From: Brienomyrus brachyistius
Lineage: Eukaryota; Chordata; Actinopteri; Osteoglossiformes; Mormyridae
DNA length: 64,000 bases
Assembly: GCF_023856365.1 (NCBI RefSeq)
Contig: NC_064537.1
Span: 7,328,324 to 7,392,323 of the forward strand
Direction of reading: 5' to 3'
Part shown: piece by piece, positions 1 through 11,650 of the stretch
Position numbering within the stretch: the stretch's first letter is position 1
How the letters are laid out: the number at the start of each line of letters is the position of its first letter
The notes under the pieces: generated by a model
What the model saw: only the letters and a program-made list of their open reading frames with translations
What the model was told of the DNA's origin: nothing
Database searches by the model: none
Made by a program: the position numbers and the translations under genes

Positions 1-434
1 TAAGGTACGCAGCCAGGTACACAGTCAGGTACTTAGTCAGGTGCACAGTAAGGTACACAGTCAGGTACTTAGTCAGGTGCACAGTAAGGTACACAGTCAG
101 GTACACAGTCAGGTACTCGGTCAGGTGCACAGTAAGGTATGCAGTCAGGTACACAGTCAGGTACTTAGTCAGGTGCACAGTAAGGTACACAGTCAGGTAC
201 TTAGTCAGGTGCACAGTAAGGTACACAGTAAGGTACACAGTCAGGTACTCAGTCAGGTGCACAGTAAGGTACACAGTCAGGTACTCGGTCAGGTGCACAG
301 TAAGGTACTCAATCAGGTTCACAGTAAGGTACACAGTCAGGTACTCAGTCAGGTGCACAGTCAGGTACTCAGTCAGGTGCACAGTCAGGTGCACAGTCAG
401 GTGCACAGTAAGGTACTCAGTCAGATACACAGTG
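1..434. repeat. 12-bp minisatellite, about 36 copies, cut by the window edge
   Basis: The unit is close to CAGTCAGGTACA, with variants at the third and last positions (TACA, TACT, TGCA; AGTC or AGTA). The period is exactly 12, so any frame stays open; the frame starting at 41 reads as a monotonous HSQV/HSKV polymer. That is expected from a stop-free unit with a length divisible by three and is not evidence of a protein. The array begins at or before base 1, so its true size is unknown. It fades out near 434 into AT-rich single-copy sequence. Confidence 0.95.
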
Positions 435-1690
435 GAGCATGTTGTGAGCATATTTTTAGCACAAAATGACCTTTTATTGAACTTTGAATGATTTAAAGTG
501 TGAGACATTAAGAAAAAAAGATTATTGTTGAAGGAGGCGGAGCTGCGCTCCGGCAAGGCGCAATTTGGACATAAGGAGGCGGTACTGGGCTCTGCCGGGC
601 TCCTTTCGTATTCAAACCCTGGGTCCAGCAAATGTTCCTCAGAAAGCCAGTTTACGGACGATTCTTGGATCCGGGGCCCATCTGGCAAGCCATTCATCCA
701 CCAATCCAGTCACCAAGGAGAAAAAATAAAAGCCACCGGCAGGGAGGAGCATGCAAAAGCTCCCGTAAAAAGCCTCCAGGAGGCGGCGTAATCATCGTAA
801 TGGCTAAAGAGACCTAATGAAAGGTAATGAAAGGCGCTGACCTCAGGGGAAAGTCAGACAGCGGGAGAAGCTTCACAGTGGCTTATTATGCTGCATAGCA
901 GGTGTTCATGTCCATTATACCTTATAATACACAGGGTGCAATTTCACTCTTCGTCAATTTGTACAGCTGGGTGTTTTCAGTGAGGTAATTCTGGTTAAGT
1001 ACCACGTTCGTGAACACAGGGCTCCAGTAGATCACCTCTGCAGGATCCAGCCAGCTGCCCCTTGGTCCTGGACACACTCCACCCCACCTCGCATCACTCT
1101 ACACCTCCCATGAAAGGAAGTGAGTCCGACATCAGATTTAGCTTGACTGGACTGTAACCATGAAGGAAGCGAGTGCTGGTAATTCGTGGGCTGCCAGTTT
1201 GCGTGCCCACTGGTCCTGTGCTGGTATCATTTGTAATTTGTCTTTGGGGCAAGGACCTAATTCTGCAAATATCCCCTTGGGTAAGTGTCAGCTTTGCCCC
1301 TGATAGCAGGCTATCCTATGCTAGCCGCGATGCTAAATCCAAAGAACCTGAAGTAAATGGAGTGTCTTCACTTTCACAGGCCTGACTCTGGCTCGCGTAG
1401 CTCCTGTTGGTTCCCTCCCCCATTCGGTTTTTCCTCAGTCACTTTTTCGTAAACACCGGCCTTTGATTCACCGCAGCTCAGCATGGAGGTGATCGAGCTG
1501 TTGCCCTGAACCATGATACCGTAGTCAATAGCGGATCTGCTAACAAGCAAGAAAACATGAGCCGGGCAAACAAACAGAGGAGGCGAGTTACTGAGAGACG
1601 ACTTCTATGCAGATGATTTGTCGGAGCGATAATGACAGGGATCCAAGGATCCTGTGAACACGCGTTCTCCCTGTGCAATCTGTGCCCCCT
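435..1690. other. Single-copy sequence, nothing recognised
   Basis: Mixed-composition sequence with only short open frames (61-88 codons) and no recognisable protein, RNA or mobile-element motif. Confidence 0.6.
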
Positions 1691-1717
1691 CCCCCCCGGG
1701 GGGGGGGGGGGGGGGGG
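1691..1717. repeat. C7 run fused directly to a G20 run
   Basis: Seven C are followed without interruption by twenty G, preceded by another C5. A C-run joined head-on to a G-run can fold back on itself, and the G20 part is quadruplex-capable. Read length here may be unreliable. Confidence 0.9.
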
Positions 1718-1956
1718 TGTCACGTGAAACACTGGCCCAACTTCCCGGAAACTTTCACTAATTATAAAACAAAAGAAACTTTTTCCAAGGGTGAGACGCT
1801 TCTGTGAACATTTAAGGCACCACCATTGCTGTCAAGACGAGAGCTAACAAGACAGGAGAGAGGTGAGCATTAATGAAGCGATCCAGTGAAGCATTCCGGC
1901 CCAGGAGAAGCGAGAACACAGACTCAGGAGCAACACACCTGCTGGTGGCCGTGCAT

Positions 1957-2082
1957 GTCGGCATGCACAGGTCAGCATGCACAGGTCAGCATGCACAGGT
2001 CAGCATGCACAGGTCGGCATGCACAGGTCAGCATGCACAGGTCAGCATGCACAGGTCAGCATGCACAGGTCAGCATGCACAC
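1957..2082. repeat. 14-bp minisatellite, 9 exact-length copies
   Basis: The unit is GTCAGCATGCACAG, repeated nine times with no indels (126 bp). Copies 1 and 5 carry GTCGG, and the last ends in ACAC. Each unit contains the palindrome GCATGC. Because 14 is not a multiple of three, all three frames are the same peptide series shifted; the 151- and 73-codon frames across it are repeat artefacts. Confidence 0.95.
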
Positions 2083-3389
2083 ACACGCTGCACACGCACC
2101 ACCATGAAGCCTTCACAAGCTCCGTCAATGGCTGTTAACCGATCGCTCATCGATTCTCATTCATTCCCCGAGCATAAATGTTTACCGCGGACTGCTAACT
2201 CAAAGCACATGCCATCTTTTTCTGCTTTTAGCATTCCTACAGTGCTGGTTTCTTTTTTACAGAAGCAGTTGAGGCAATATTTGGCTGGCATTGTGCTTTT
2301 TTTTTTTGGGTTGAAGGTTCAGATCTGAACTAGACACCCCCCCTCCCCCCCCCATAGATGGCTATGGGGATCAGTCCTCGTTTGCGATTGAGATACATCG
2401 ACTCAGTCAGCGCATCCCCCATTCGCATCCATCCCCCTCCTGTTTACCAAGGGTGAGGTCCTGCATAATCTAAAGATGCCCGTCGCCCAGCAACAGCGAT
2501 GGATCCGGGTTCGACCTGTTCCTGTTTATATGTCGGATGATACCACTTCGCACAAGGAGGCAGCTCAGAAGTAATGTTCATGTGTTATTTTGTGTAAAAA
2601 AAAAAACCTGCAATTACTCAGGCATAAAATATGTGCTGTGGGAGCTGTTGTGAAATCATTGTAGTCAAACATTTAAGTCAAATTATGGCTTCCCCACATC
2701 TCGTGAAGCAGAAACGAATTTATCTCACGCAAAGGAATTTGACATGAATTCTTTGACACAATGCACTAATACACTAAACTGTGCTGGTGTGAGAACGTCC
2801 GTCTCACGCTTCCGGGGTCGAGCTTCAGGCCTCTGCTTCACTCTCTCACCTTTCCCACCACGTCCAAAAGGCCCCTAAGTGTCACCAGTGTGCCTGGTGC
2901 GGCTGCAGAATGGCCCGTCCACCTGCCATCGCCATGGTGAGACCGCTGGCCCCCCCCGGCCATCCCACAGCACACTGACAGGCTCTGCTTATCATCTTCA
3001 TAACACTGGCCGGCAGCCGACAAAGGAGAACGTAAAAAAGATAAAGGGAATGACACAAATCAAGAGAGAACAAGTGATGTTGTACCCACGCTGAAACTGG
3101 AAGCTGTGGGAGAAGACAGCGAGATGAGGTGAGAAGATGGAGGTATCAAGGTATGAATCACGGTTTCTGCTACTGCTGTCATCCTGCATCCCTTGGGCCC
3201 CGAAAAGGTCCTGCTGGTTTTTTGTACTTTTGGGTAGTAACTGCTCGAGTTGACCAGTCTTCAGCATACTATTTGTATTAGGATTAAATCTGACGGGCAG
3301 AGACAAACAGGACGAAAAAATGGATTTGCTGTCAGGGAGAGGCACCAGTTCAATGATGTACGGATGCACTGATGTAATGAGGAAAAAAG
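2083..3389. other. Mostly single-copy sequence with a possible SINE scrap
   Basis: Poly-C rich bases lie at 2334-2352 and a short poly-A at 2597-2608. Bases 2781-2850 resemble the B-box part of the local SINE family (TTCCGGGGTCGAGCTTC followed by CCTCTGC), but the match is short. No credible coding sequence is seen. Confidence 0.45.
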
Positions 3390-4270
3390 TGGCACGGAAA
3401 TGGTAGACAGAACAAAGAGAGAGAGGGCAAGAGAAGTGAAGCACAGGGAACAGTTCAATCGCAGGGGCACGGGTGTGGTGGGCATAGAAAGAGCCTTTTT
3501 GTGTAAATGGAGAAATCAAAACCAGTCTGAGAGCAACAGGGGTGAAAAGGTAAAGAGAGATGAAAAAGTGAGGTGTGAAACAGAGGCAGGAGGATAAAGA
3601 GAGAGATGAACAGGAGCAGGGAAGGAGAGAAGCAGAGAGATGACCAGGGGCAGCGAGGAACAGGCAAACGAGTCAGACAAACAGGCCAGAAAGAGTGAAA
3701 AAGAGAGGAGAAGAAGAAGAAGGAGAAGGAGGAGAGGGGCGAGAGCAACTAGGACACAGATCCAGTGTGTCGAACCTGAATAAGAGCAGGAAGAGGCAAT
3801 GGAAGCAGCAAGGAACACAGAACGGGATGGGATCAGGAAGGAAAGGAGAGGATACCGGGAAATATCTGCAAAGGGGTGAAGAAAGACAGGGCTAATGAGA
3901 TGAATACGGAGAGGAACAGGAACTGAGAATGAAATCCACAGGACAAAGCAGGAACAGAGAATAATGGGGGCAAGGAGGAACAGGAACTGAGAATAAAGGG
4001 GAAGTAGCAAAACAGGTACAAAGCATAGCAGGGGCATAGAGGAACAGGAACACATGGGAACAGGAACAGAATAAAAGGGAAGGGAGAAATGGAAACAGAG
4101 AGAAACAGGAACTGAGTGACTAGGCAAAAGAGAAACAGAGGAAACCAGGGGGAAAGAGGAACAGGGGCTGAAAGGAACAGGAGCAGTAAGGAACAGGAGC
4201 AGTAAGGAACAGGGCCAAAGAGGAGACGGGGCAGAGAGGCAGAGACAATAAAAGTGAGGAGCAAAAGGCT
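3390..4270. repeat. Long purine-rich tract with degenerate GAGGAACAGGAAC repeats
   Basis: The plus strand is strongly biased to A and G for nearly 0.9 kb, with recurring AGGAACAGGA, GAGAAACAG and GGAACAGGAACTGAG motifs (for example around 3911, 3976, 4051 and 4180-4215). The 281-codon minus-strand frame across it is almost entirely Ser, Leu, Phe, Pro and Cys, as expected for translated polypyrimidine. It is best read as an old expanded simple-sequence or minisatellite region with potential to form triplex DNA. Confidence 0.75.
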
Positions 4271-4959
4271 GAAACACTGAATTATGATCAGAGAGCTGAC
4301 TGAGCCACAGTGTATTTATAGCAGTGGGCTGGAGCACTCCAACAGAGGATGAATTATACATTAAAAACTGGGAAAGGAAAAAAAAAAAGTCAAAATTACA
4401 CTGTCAGTCCCTCTCTCTCCTTGGAAAGAGAGAAGAGAAAAGGAGAGGCGAGGAGAGATGAAAACACGGCCCTGTTTTTTGCAGGGATGTTTTGATGTTG
4501 CGGAATCATTAAGCCGCAGCGTGCGGCGGATCCTGCAGGACGTGCTGACAGGCCGGCTTGGCACAGGGCTCCCCTTCCTGCGTCAGCTGCCGACTCTCAC
4601 AAGGGCCGCTCTCCAATTATGGACGATGATCGTAATGAGGACGGCAAGGGCGCCGATCCCTTCCGCACATATTTCCACCCCTCGCCTTTTTGACAAGGGT
4701 GCAAGAGAAAGCGACCGAATCTCTGCACGGTCGTCTGAAGGCTTCCCCCCCCCCCCCCCACCACATGTCTTTGATGATTAAGAATTTGTGTGAATCGCAG
4801 TCTTCAGTGATATAAGTCTCCAGATGATACATACAGACACCCAGACAAAACACACTAGACTATTCAGCTGGGTTTTTAATTTTCAGGATGTTATCGCAAC
4901 ACTGGAATGTTTTTTAAAGGAGCTGGATGTCATAGTTTTATTATTATTGAGTATTTAGT
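4271..4959. other. Single-copy sequence with one C15 run
   Basis: Contains a poly-A of about 11 near 4379 and a C15 run at 4745-4759. Bases 4485-4560 are CpG-containing. No gene is recognised. Confidence 0.5.
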
Positions 4960-5300
4960 CAACCATCCATCCATCTTTCCAAACTGCTTTATAAGTGGTA
5001 CCAGAGGCAATTCTAGGATAAGGTGAGGGGCTCAGGAAGGTCCATAATTCATATAGAGGGTCCAACCATTAATCAATGATATGTTTTGAATTGTTGAGTG
5101 ACCAATGGCTACCAGGGCCAATCGGCTTTCAGCTGAGGCCAGTTTCCCTATTGGCCCCGCCCATGAATACACCCCTGAGCGGTATGGGGTCACGGCGAGC
5201 CTGGAGCCCATCACAGGAAACGCGGAGGCAGAAGGACATTCCGAGCGGGGGGTCAGCCATTTCTGAGTAGGCAGTGGGAAATTTTGAGTCAACAGCTCAC
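4960..5300 (-). mobile_element. Interrupted SINE copy (GGATGG-tail family), minus strand
   Basis: The left end reads as the reverse complement of the family tail (CCATCCATC then TTCCAAACTGCTT at 4964-4992). The next recognisable body segment (GGGGTCACGGCGAGCCTGGA) only appears near 5189, followed by body-like sequence to about 5300. The roughly 190 bp between the two pieces is not part of the family in the other copies here, so it is either an insertion or rearranged sequence. The element is heavily diverged. Confidence 0.55.
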
Positions 5301-5330
5301 CTGACTGCATGCTTCTGGACTGTGAGAGAA

Positions 5331-5728
5331 CGCAGAACAGAGAGAGTGCTAACATAACATAACGTGTTAGGGCCATGAAAAAGTAACGTGACCCCCCCCC
5401 GAGAACGGAGTGAAAGGCTCCCTTACAGAGCGGCGGTGAGAAAAAAGCAACCATAATAGTGGAACTTATGGCTTCTGAGGACACGTTCATGAGAAGTTCG
5501 TGGAATTGGAGCGTTGACGTTGAGGGACTCCCCATGCCTGCGTTCCCACCTGCCTCTCCCTCCTACTTACGCTGCCATAGCCTTATCTGCCAGAGCTTAT
5601 ATATCACACTCACCTAACTGTTTGCGCAGCCTCTAGTACCCCCTACTTTGGGTAACTGCACGTTTTATTTCCCCCACTTCTCCTGGGGTGTGCTGCCCGG
5701 AGACCCCAAATTCAAGATATTCTTCCCT
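5331..5728. other. Single-copy sequence before the 52-bp array
   Basis: No coding or RNA feature is recognised. A short C9 run lies near 5392. The last 40 bp lead into the 52-bp repeat without an obvious boundary motif. Confidence 0.5.
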
Positions 5729-6820
5729 GCTGCCTGCGACGCCTCCAGTATCTATGGTATCCCTCCGGCCTGCTCGCCCTGCTGCCTGCGACGCCTCCAG
5801 TATCTATGGTATCCCTCCGGCCTGCTCGCCCTGCTGCCTGCGACGCCTCCAGTATCTATGGTATTCCTCCGGCCTGCTCGCCCTGCTGCCTGCGACGCCT
5901 CCAGTATCTATGGTATCCCTCCGGCCTGCTCGCCCTCCTGCCTGCGACGCCTCCAGTATCTATGGTATTCCTCCGGCCTGCTCGCCATTCTGCCTGCAAT
6001 GCCTCCAGTATCTATGGTATTCCTCCGGCCTGCTCGCCTTCCTGCCTGCGACGCCTCCAGTATCTATGGTACCCCTCCGGCCTGCTCGCCCTCCTGCCTG
6101 CGACGCCTCCAGTATCTATGGTACCCCTCCGGCCTGCTCGCCCTCCTGCCTGCGACGCCTCCAGTATCTATGGTATCCCTCCGGCCTGCTCGCCCTGCTG
6201 CCTGCGACGCCTCCAGTATCTATGGTATCCCTCCGGCCTGCTCGCCCTGCTGCCTGCGACGCCTCCAGTATCTATGGTATCCCTCCGGCCTGCTCGCCCT
6301 CCTGCCTGCGACGCCTCCAGTATCTATGGTATCCCTCCGGCCTGCTCGCCCTCCTGCCTGCGACGCCTCCAGTATCTATGGTACCCCTCCGGCCTGCTCG
6401 CCCTCCTGCCTGCGACGCCTCCAGTATCTATGGTATCCCTCCGGCCTGCTCGCCCTCCTGCCTGCGACGCCTCCAGTATCTATGGTATCCCTCCGGCCTG
6501 CTCGCCCTGCTGCCTGCGACGCCTCCAGTATCTATGGTACCCCTCCGGCCTGCTCGCCCTCCTGCCTGCGACGCCTCCAGTATCTATGGTACCCCTCCGG
6601 CCTGCTCGCCCTCCTGCCTGCGACGCCTCCAGTATCTATGGTATCCCTCCGGCCTGCTCGCCCTGCTGCCTGCGACGCCTCCAGTATCTATGGTATCCCT
6701 CCGGCCTGCTCGCCCTCCTGCCTGCGACGCCTCCAGTATCTATGGTATCCCTCCGGCCTGCTCGCCCTCCTGCCTGCGACGCCTCCAGTATCTATGGTAT
6801 CCCTCCGGCCTGCTCGCCCT
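5729..6820. repeat. 52-bp minisatellite, 21 copies without any indel
   Basis: Copies start exactly every 52 bp from 5729 to 6769, then a broken copy starts at 6821. The unit begins GCTGCCTGCGACGCC and contains CAGTATCTATGG and CCTCCGGCCTGCTCG. Variation is concentrated at two places: the first base (G or C, once T) and the triplet after CTATGGT (ATC, ATT or ACC). The unit has no stop codon in any plus-strand frame, so three overlapping frames (374, 418 and 429 codons) stay open and spell the same 52-residue cycle in different phase. This is a mathematical by-product, not evidence for three proteins. Confidence 0.97.
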
Positions 6821-6984
6821 CCTGCCTGTGGAGTCTCTCCTGCCTGCCCTGCTGCTGTACCACCGTTCATCCTGCCATCAGAAGCAGCACCAGCACCTGC
6901 CTGCCATCACCTACCTGCCCCCCACTTTGAGACTTAAATGTTAAAATTAGTGTGAATTGGGACTTTGCCATCTTGCTCACTTGC

Positions 6985-7197
6985 CTTCCTCTGCCAGCCC
7001 CTGGAGGATGGGCTCCCCCTTTGGGTCTGATTCCTCCCAAGGTTATTTCCTGCTAGGGAGTTTTTCTTTGCCTCTATTGCCTCTGGCTTGCTCACTGGGG
7101 GCTTTGGGGCGGGGATGCTGTAAAGCTCTTTCAGGCAATGTAATGCTAAACCCTGACACTGAAGATGCGCCATACAAATAAAATTAAATTGAATTCA
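6985..7197 (+). mobile_element. LINE-like 3' tail (retroposon end)
   Basis: The stretch has the hallmark order seen at the 3' end of common fish retroposons: a GGGCTCCCCCTTTGGGTC segment, AGGGAGTTTTTC, CTTGCTCACTGGGGGCTTTG, GGGATGCTGTAAAGC and finally a CATACAAATAAAATT tail. A second, shorter copy is at 41566-41660. I believe this belongs to an L2/CR1-type non-LTR element, but that assignment is from memory of the family. It sits directly downstream of the 52-bp array, so the array may have grown inside or beside the element's 3' region. Confidence 0.6.
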
Positions 7198-9324
7198 ACG
7201 GAAACATCTAACTAGTCCTCAAGGGGGCGCTCCATCACAGAGAGAAAACAATCTTATGCTCTCATGTTCCCCCCGCCAAAGCAGTCTCCCCCCCAGAACC
7301 CACACATGCCCTAAAGCATCATTAGTAAATTAGAAGCTGAGACAGATTGATACCATAGTGAGATGGTCAATACCAATGCATCTCCCTGCACTCTCCACAA
7401 AGCACCACGCCAAGGCCTCCCTCCCCTGCTCTCCTCCTTTGCTTCCCTTCTCTTTCATTCCCCCTCTTCCTCTCTCGCTCTCCCTCCCCCCACCACTTGG
7501 TGTTAACCCTTCGACAACCTCAGTAAGCTCAGTGCGTGTTGTCGAAACCCATCCAGCATGATTGCTCTGGGGCACCAGCTGCCCATGGTCATCGACACTG
7601 ACAGAATGCGGAGCTCTCTCTTTGAACCTGGCAGACAGAAATCCGCAGGTCACAAACAGGGGGCGCAGACTTCCAGTACCACAGGATTCGGATCGGGGGG
7701 GGGGGGGGGGGGGGGGGCGATCACTGGCCACCTGGCATGACATGACAAAAAAATTTACAGCACATCTCCCATCCTAGTAACTGTACGCAAAGATACTCCT
7801 GCTGAAGAACTGGGTGGAATCTGAAACGAACTCTTCTTCGGTTTTATTACACCAGCGGAGGACAGAGACTGTGACTCTCCGTGACTTTCACAAAGACGGC
7901 ATTCTGTAATGCGCACACAGACACACAATTCCTTGTCTACATGGCTCTCCGCTCACGTAATTCCCTGCCGGTGTCCCGTACTTCAGACTCCCTTTCTCTC
8001 CACAAGTTGGACAAACAGACAGACAGGAATTTTAAGCAGCTGGTACCTCCACCGACCGGAGACGCAGGAAGATGACAGACGGAATCCGCGACGTGTCCTC
8101 GCCGTAGTCTCCCGGTCCTCCCCGCTTTCACGCTCCCCTCAGTCGGCCACAGATGTCTCCTCTATCCCCGTCACTCATGAGAGGTGATGTTTAAGGTCTA
8201 CTCCATATCCTCACACCCTCTATTTCCAAAGGAGCTATAATACGCCCGTACCACCCCGTCTCTCTCCCTCTGCCTACCTGTCATTTATCTCAAAATTGCC
8301 AGGCTTCACACACATTGGCCCTTTGAGGGAAGGAGTGAACGTGAGATAGCGAGAGAGAAAAGGAGGCCTGGAGAGAGCTTTCAGTAGACGGGTGGATCCG
8401 TGCGACGGCACGTCACTCAACGTGAACGTCAATGTGAAAGCGGCAGTCTGCCTCTTTCACATATATCTTAAATTATTTCTTGTTTAAGTGTTTAGCAAGT
8501 GCATGAATTCAACGTGACTTTGATAGATGACATTTTTTATATGTTTTTTATAACCTGATCCAGTAACCCCCTGGAGTGTAAACACCAAGCCCACCACCCC
8601 AGTCAGTGTGCTGAACGACACCAGCTCTAAGCACACCTGCAGCTCATGTCGCAAACCAACCTCATCACGGGCCAGACTGTGGGGCAAGACGTCACAAACT
8701 ACCGGCCCACAAGATGGTCTCATACGGCCCCTTTCATGTTTTTAATTCCGATCGTTCGTTTTCCACTCGGTGACTTGTGCGTAGACTTGTTTTAGCGGAA
8801 TCTCCACCTTACATTGTCTTTCCCTCTTTTCTGTTGGCCTGTGAAAAACAACTCATGTCTTCCCTCCCCCCACCCTTGGGTGAAGACCTCCTGCCCATTG
8901 GCCGCAGGTAACCTGTGTATGAGGCACCTGAAGCATATCGAGAGGAGTCCCGCTAAACCCAACACCTCCCGGAACAACACTTCCAGCACTCGCTGCCACT
9001 GCCGTTGTTGCTGAGGAGAGGCGGGGCTTACGGGTTGCCTCCGGCGCCACCTGCCTGCTTCTCCTGGTAAATCCATTGATCCCAACCTTCGTGTCAATCC
9101 CCGAACTGCGTCTCCACCCTCCACTGACCCCCACAGCTATGTTTGGAACAGCAACAGGCTCCACCGGGTCCCTGTGCCGGGTGCAGTTTCCCCTTGGCCG
9201 GGCACAGCAGACCCCTCGAGCCCCCCTCCCAGGTGCCCCCGCCTTCATATGCTGTGACAATGAGATCATTCTTCTCCCTCTCCGTAGGTCTACACCACAT
9301 AGAGAAGACCAGATGGGTCACTAT
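7198..9324. other. Single-copy sequence with a G23 run
   Basis: Contains a pyrimidine-rich stretch at about 7395-7500 and an uninterrupted G23 at 7695-7717, the longest G-run of the window. Several open frames up to 138 codons exist on both strands, but none has recognisable motifs or consistent composition. No gene is called. Confidence 0.5.
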
Positions 9325-9366
9325 AAATATAATTATTATTATTACTATTATTATTAGTATTATTAT
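9325..9366. repeat. (ATT)n microsatellite
   Basis: Imperfect ATT repeats with ACT and AGT interruptions. Confidence 0.9.
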
Positions 9367-9786
9367 CGGTAAGGCTAGCAGCTTGGTTGTTATTACAGTT
9401 ATTATCATCATTAACGTCCATGTCCGCTGTCATTTATGGTTGATGTCAGTCACGGGGAAGCCACATCCCTCTCCGGCTGCCATATGGGTCAAAGTAACAC
9501 ACGAGTGACAGCGGCGGCGGCGAGCCCACGCCTAGGGCGGCCGACCCACTGCCGGGCTCTTCGTGACATGCCCCGTCTGCATGCCGGCGGGCCGCCATGT
9601 CGCGTGACATGAGGCGGGCGTTACATGCCATGTGGTGCCTTTGCTTTTATTTCACTTTGCAGCATCGTACCGTCCCCCTGTATTACATTATTAGCGCATA
9701 TTTATTGTGTATTTTGTCATTACTTTTGGCCTTATTTAATTACTTTACAATTTAGATTCTGGGCTGTTGCTAAAGAGCTAGCTAGT

Positions 9787-9930
9787 CGGTGTGTGGTTCA
9801 GTGGGCTAGAACTGTAATCGGAAGGTTGTTGGTTCAAATCCCCTGGCCTGCACTCTGATGCCACCATTGGGCCCTTGAGCAAGGCCCTTAATTAACCCCC
9901 AGCTTTGGGTGCCTTTCTGTTGTGACCCCT
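9787..9930 (+). mobile_element. tRNA-derived SINE fragment
   Basis: The head shows an A-box-like TGGTTCAGTGGGC and a B-box GGTTCAAATCC at tRNA-like spacing, followed by the body motif GGGCCCTTGAGCAAGGCCCT that is widespread in fish SINEs. The 3' part is lost. No tRNA gene is inferred, because the sequence between the boxes does not fold as a cloverleaf and the SINE body follows directly. Confidence 0.75.
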
Positions 9931-11429
9931 AATCATTCTCTCATGAGTCCCATGGAGCTGAAGATGGGACAGGCCGGCAGGGACCTTTCCTAGACACTGT
10001 CTGTGACTCTGTAGCTGCTAGCAGGTGCCCTGCGCTATCAAGCAGCGTGGCTCTTACATGACAGTATCTTCCCCTCTGCAGATACAAGTTAAGCAGGCAG
10101 CTGACATGCGTCTTGTCTGCTGTTTTGAACCACAAAGAATCGCCACATTTCCCTACATTATCCATCACATTTTAACTGAAATTAAACGGAAATTTATTCT
10201 AAGCGCAGTCTATCTTTTAAGAGCGTAACGTTACTGAATTAACGTGCTGCCACAGGCAAAGGAAAACATTTCCCACATATTCCTGTACATATTTAATTGG
10301 CACGTCCATATCAATACATAAATCCCTAAAATACAACTTATTCTTTGTTTATTTCCCCATAACTATTGCTTTTATTTCCAGTCTGCACTGGCTTACCTGC
10401 TACAATGTGTATTAATTACAGCTTGACCAGTGTAGGCTTTCCGCAGGAATGGGCTTCCTTCCTGCTGAATCGACAAAATGGGCCGCCAGGCGGGTGCATA
10501 GCATCCAGGGGCTTTAATAAATTTAAGCTTGCAGAAATTCTATATGTACATTAAATTAAACTCCCCCCCATCCCCACCCCCAGTCACTCCTCCTCTTCGG
10601 AGTCCCGACCAGCTCGTGCAGCTGAATTTGGTCAAAGTCCAAAAAATGATTAAATACTCCTGCACAGCGGTTTTCACGGCCATCCTGCAATTCCTCCTCC
10701 GCAGGAAATTCACTGGCGCTGCAACGTAAACAGCAGCGCATGAGCTGTAAACCGATGTCTTCTGTGACTCCGTCGAACCCACCATATTTACACTAGACAT
10801 TAAAGCCTGTGAATTATGAGCCCTCGCAGACAAGATGTACTCTTTTACCATTTAAAATTTAATCCTCCACGTGTTTTCTCGATTTCCCACTGACTCGCTA
10901 ATAAAAATTAATGCCCGTCTGACTGGAGGCCTGGTCTATGTGTGGCCACATTTGAGAAATTATATTATCGAAAGCTCCCCTTTCAAATTATCTAATCATC
11001 TATAACAAGTCTGATATTTAACCATTGATAAAAATGTAATTGAGGCCTTGTTTGGAACTTGGTGTTGAAATACTTTTTATTGAATATGATCTCATAGTCG
11101 CGGCACATTCCGGTCATATTCCTGGAGCTGAAGTGTTTCTCTGTCGCTGAGAAGGTAATCGAGCTCCACAGGCACTCGATTACGACTAAGAGGGTCCTGA
11201 TGAGTGCCCTGCATCCCTTCACAGGTGTAGCTATACTGGGAATGTAGCAAATGGATTTATTAAGCGTCAAAGAATTCACACTAATCTACCAGTAAGGTTT
11301 GCGATCTCATATATTCTCAGAAATTCGAATAATCTGAGAATCTAGCATATCTCAGGTGTTCTGCCGTTTGTGAGTTCCGGAATATAGGAACGCCCTCCGC
11401 CATCTTCAACGATGGCCGCCTATCCAGGG
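9931..11429. other. AT-rich single-copy sequence
   Basis: Low in repeats, with AT-rich stretches at 10190-10370 and 10850-11080. There is no coding signal. It could hold conserved non-coding elements, which cannot be tested from one sequence. Confidence 0.45.
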
Positions 11430-11623
11430 GCAACGTGTGGCTCTGTGGATTAGGAATGTGCTTGAGATCGGAAGGTTGCTGCATCAAATCCCGTGGTTAG
11501 AAGACCAATGACATGGTTGGAGCCCTGAGCTATGCCCAGCTGCTCCAGGGCCTGACTGACCCATCACTCTCTGACTAGTACATCACTTTGACCAAGCATC
11601 TGTTAAAGAAATAAATGTAAATG
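11430..11623 (+). mobile_element. tRNA-derived SINE, diverged
   Basis: A-box-like GTGGCTCTGTGGATTAG, then ATCGGAAGGTTGCTGCATCA in the B-box region (B box degraded), and a 3' end AAGCATCTGTTAAAGAAATA typical of SINE tails in fish. The next element is inserted 27 bp downstream. Confidence 0.65.
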
Positions 11624-11636
11624 CATTATGCAGTGA

Positions 11637-11650
11637 ATGGTTGTGGTGAG
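11637..11650. repeat. Target-site duplication, left copy
   Basis: ATGGTTGTGGTGAG, identical to 11993-12006. The pair flanks the SINE at 11651-11992 and is the footprint of target-primed insertion. Confidence 0.85.

Noticed and set aside
41..469. 142-codon HSQV-repeat protein
   Set aside because: 12-bp minisatellite translated in an open frame; no unique flanking coding sequence.
3516..4361. 281-codon minus-strand frame resembling a membrane protein
   Set aside because: The hydrophobic look comes from translating a polypyrimidine strand; no motif, start context or exon signal.
5648..6944. Three overlapping plus-strand frames of 374-429 codons
   Set aside because: They are the three phases of a stop-free 52-bp repeat and show no unique protein sequence.
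9787..9860. tRNA gene
   Set aside because: A- and B-box-like motifs are present but a SINE body follows and no sound cloverleaf is seen; the same holds for 36755, 41690 and 42318.
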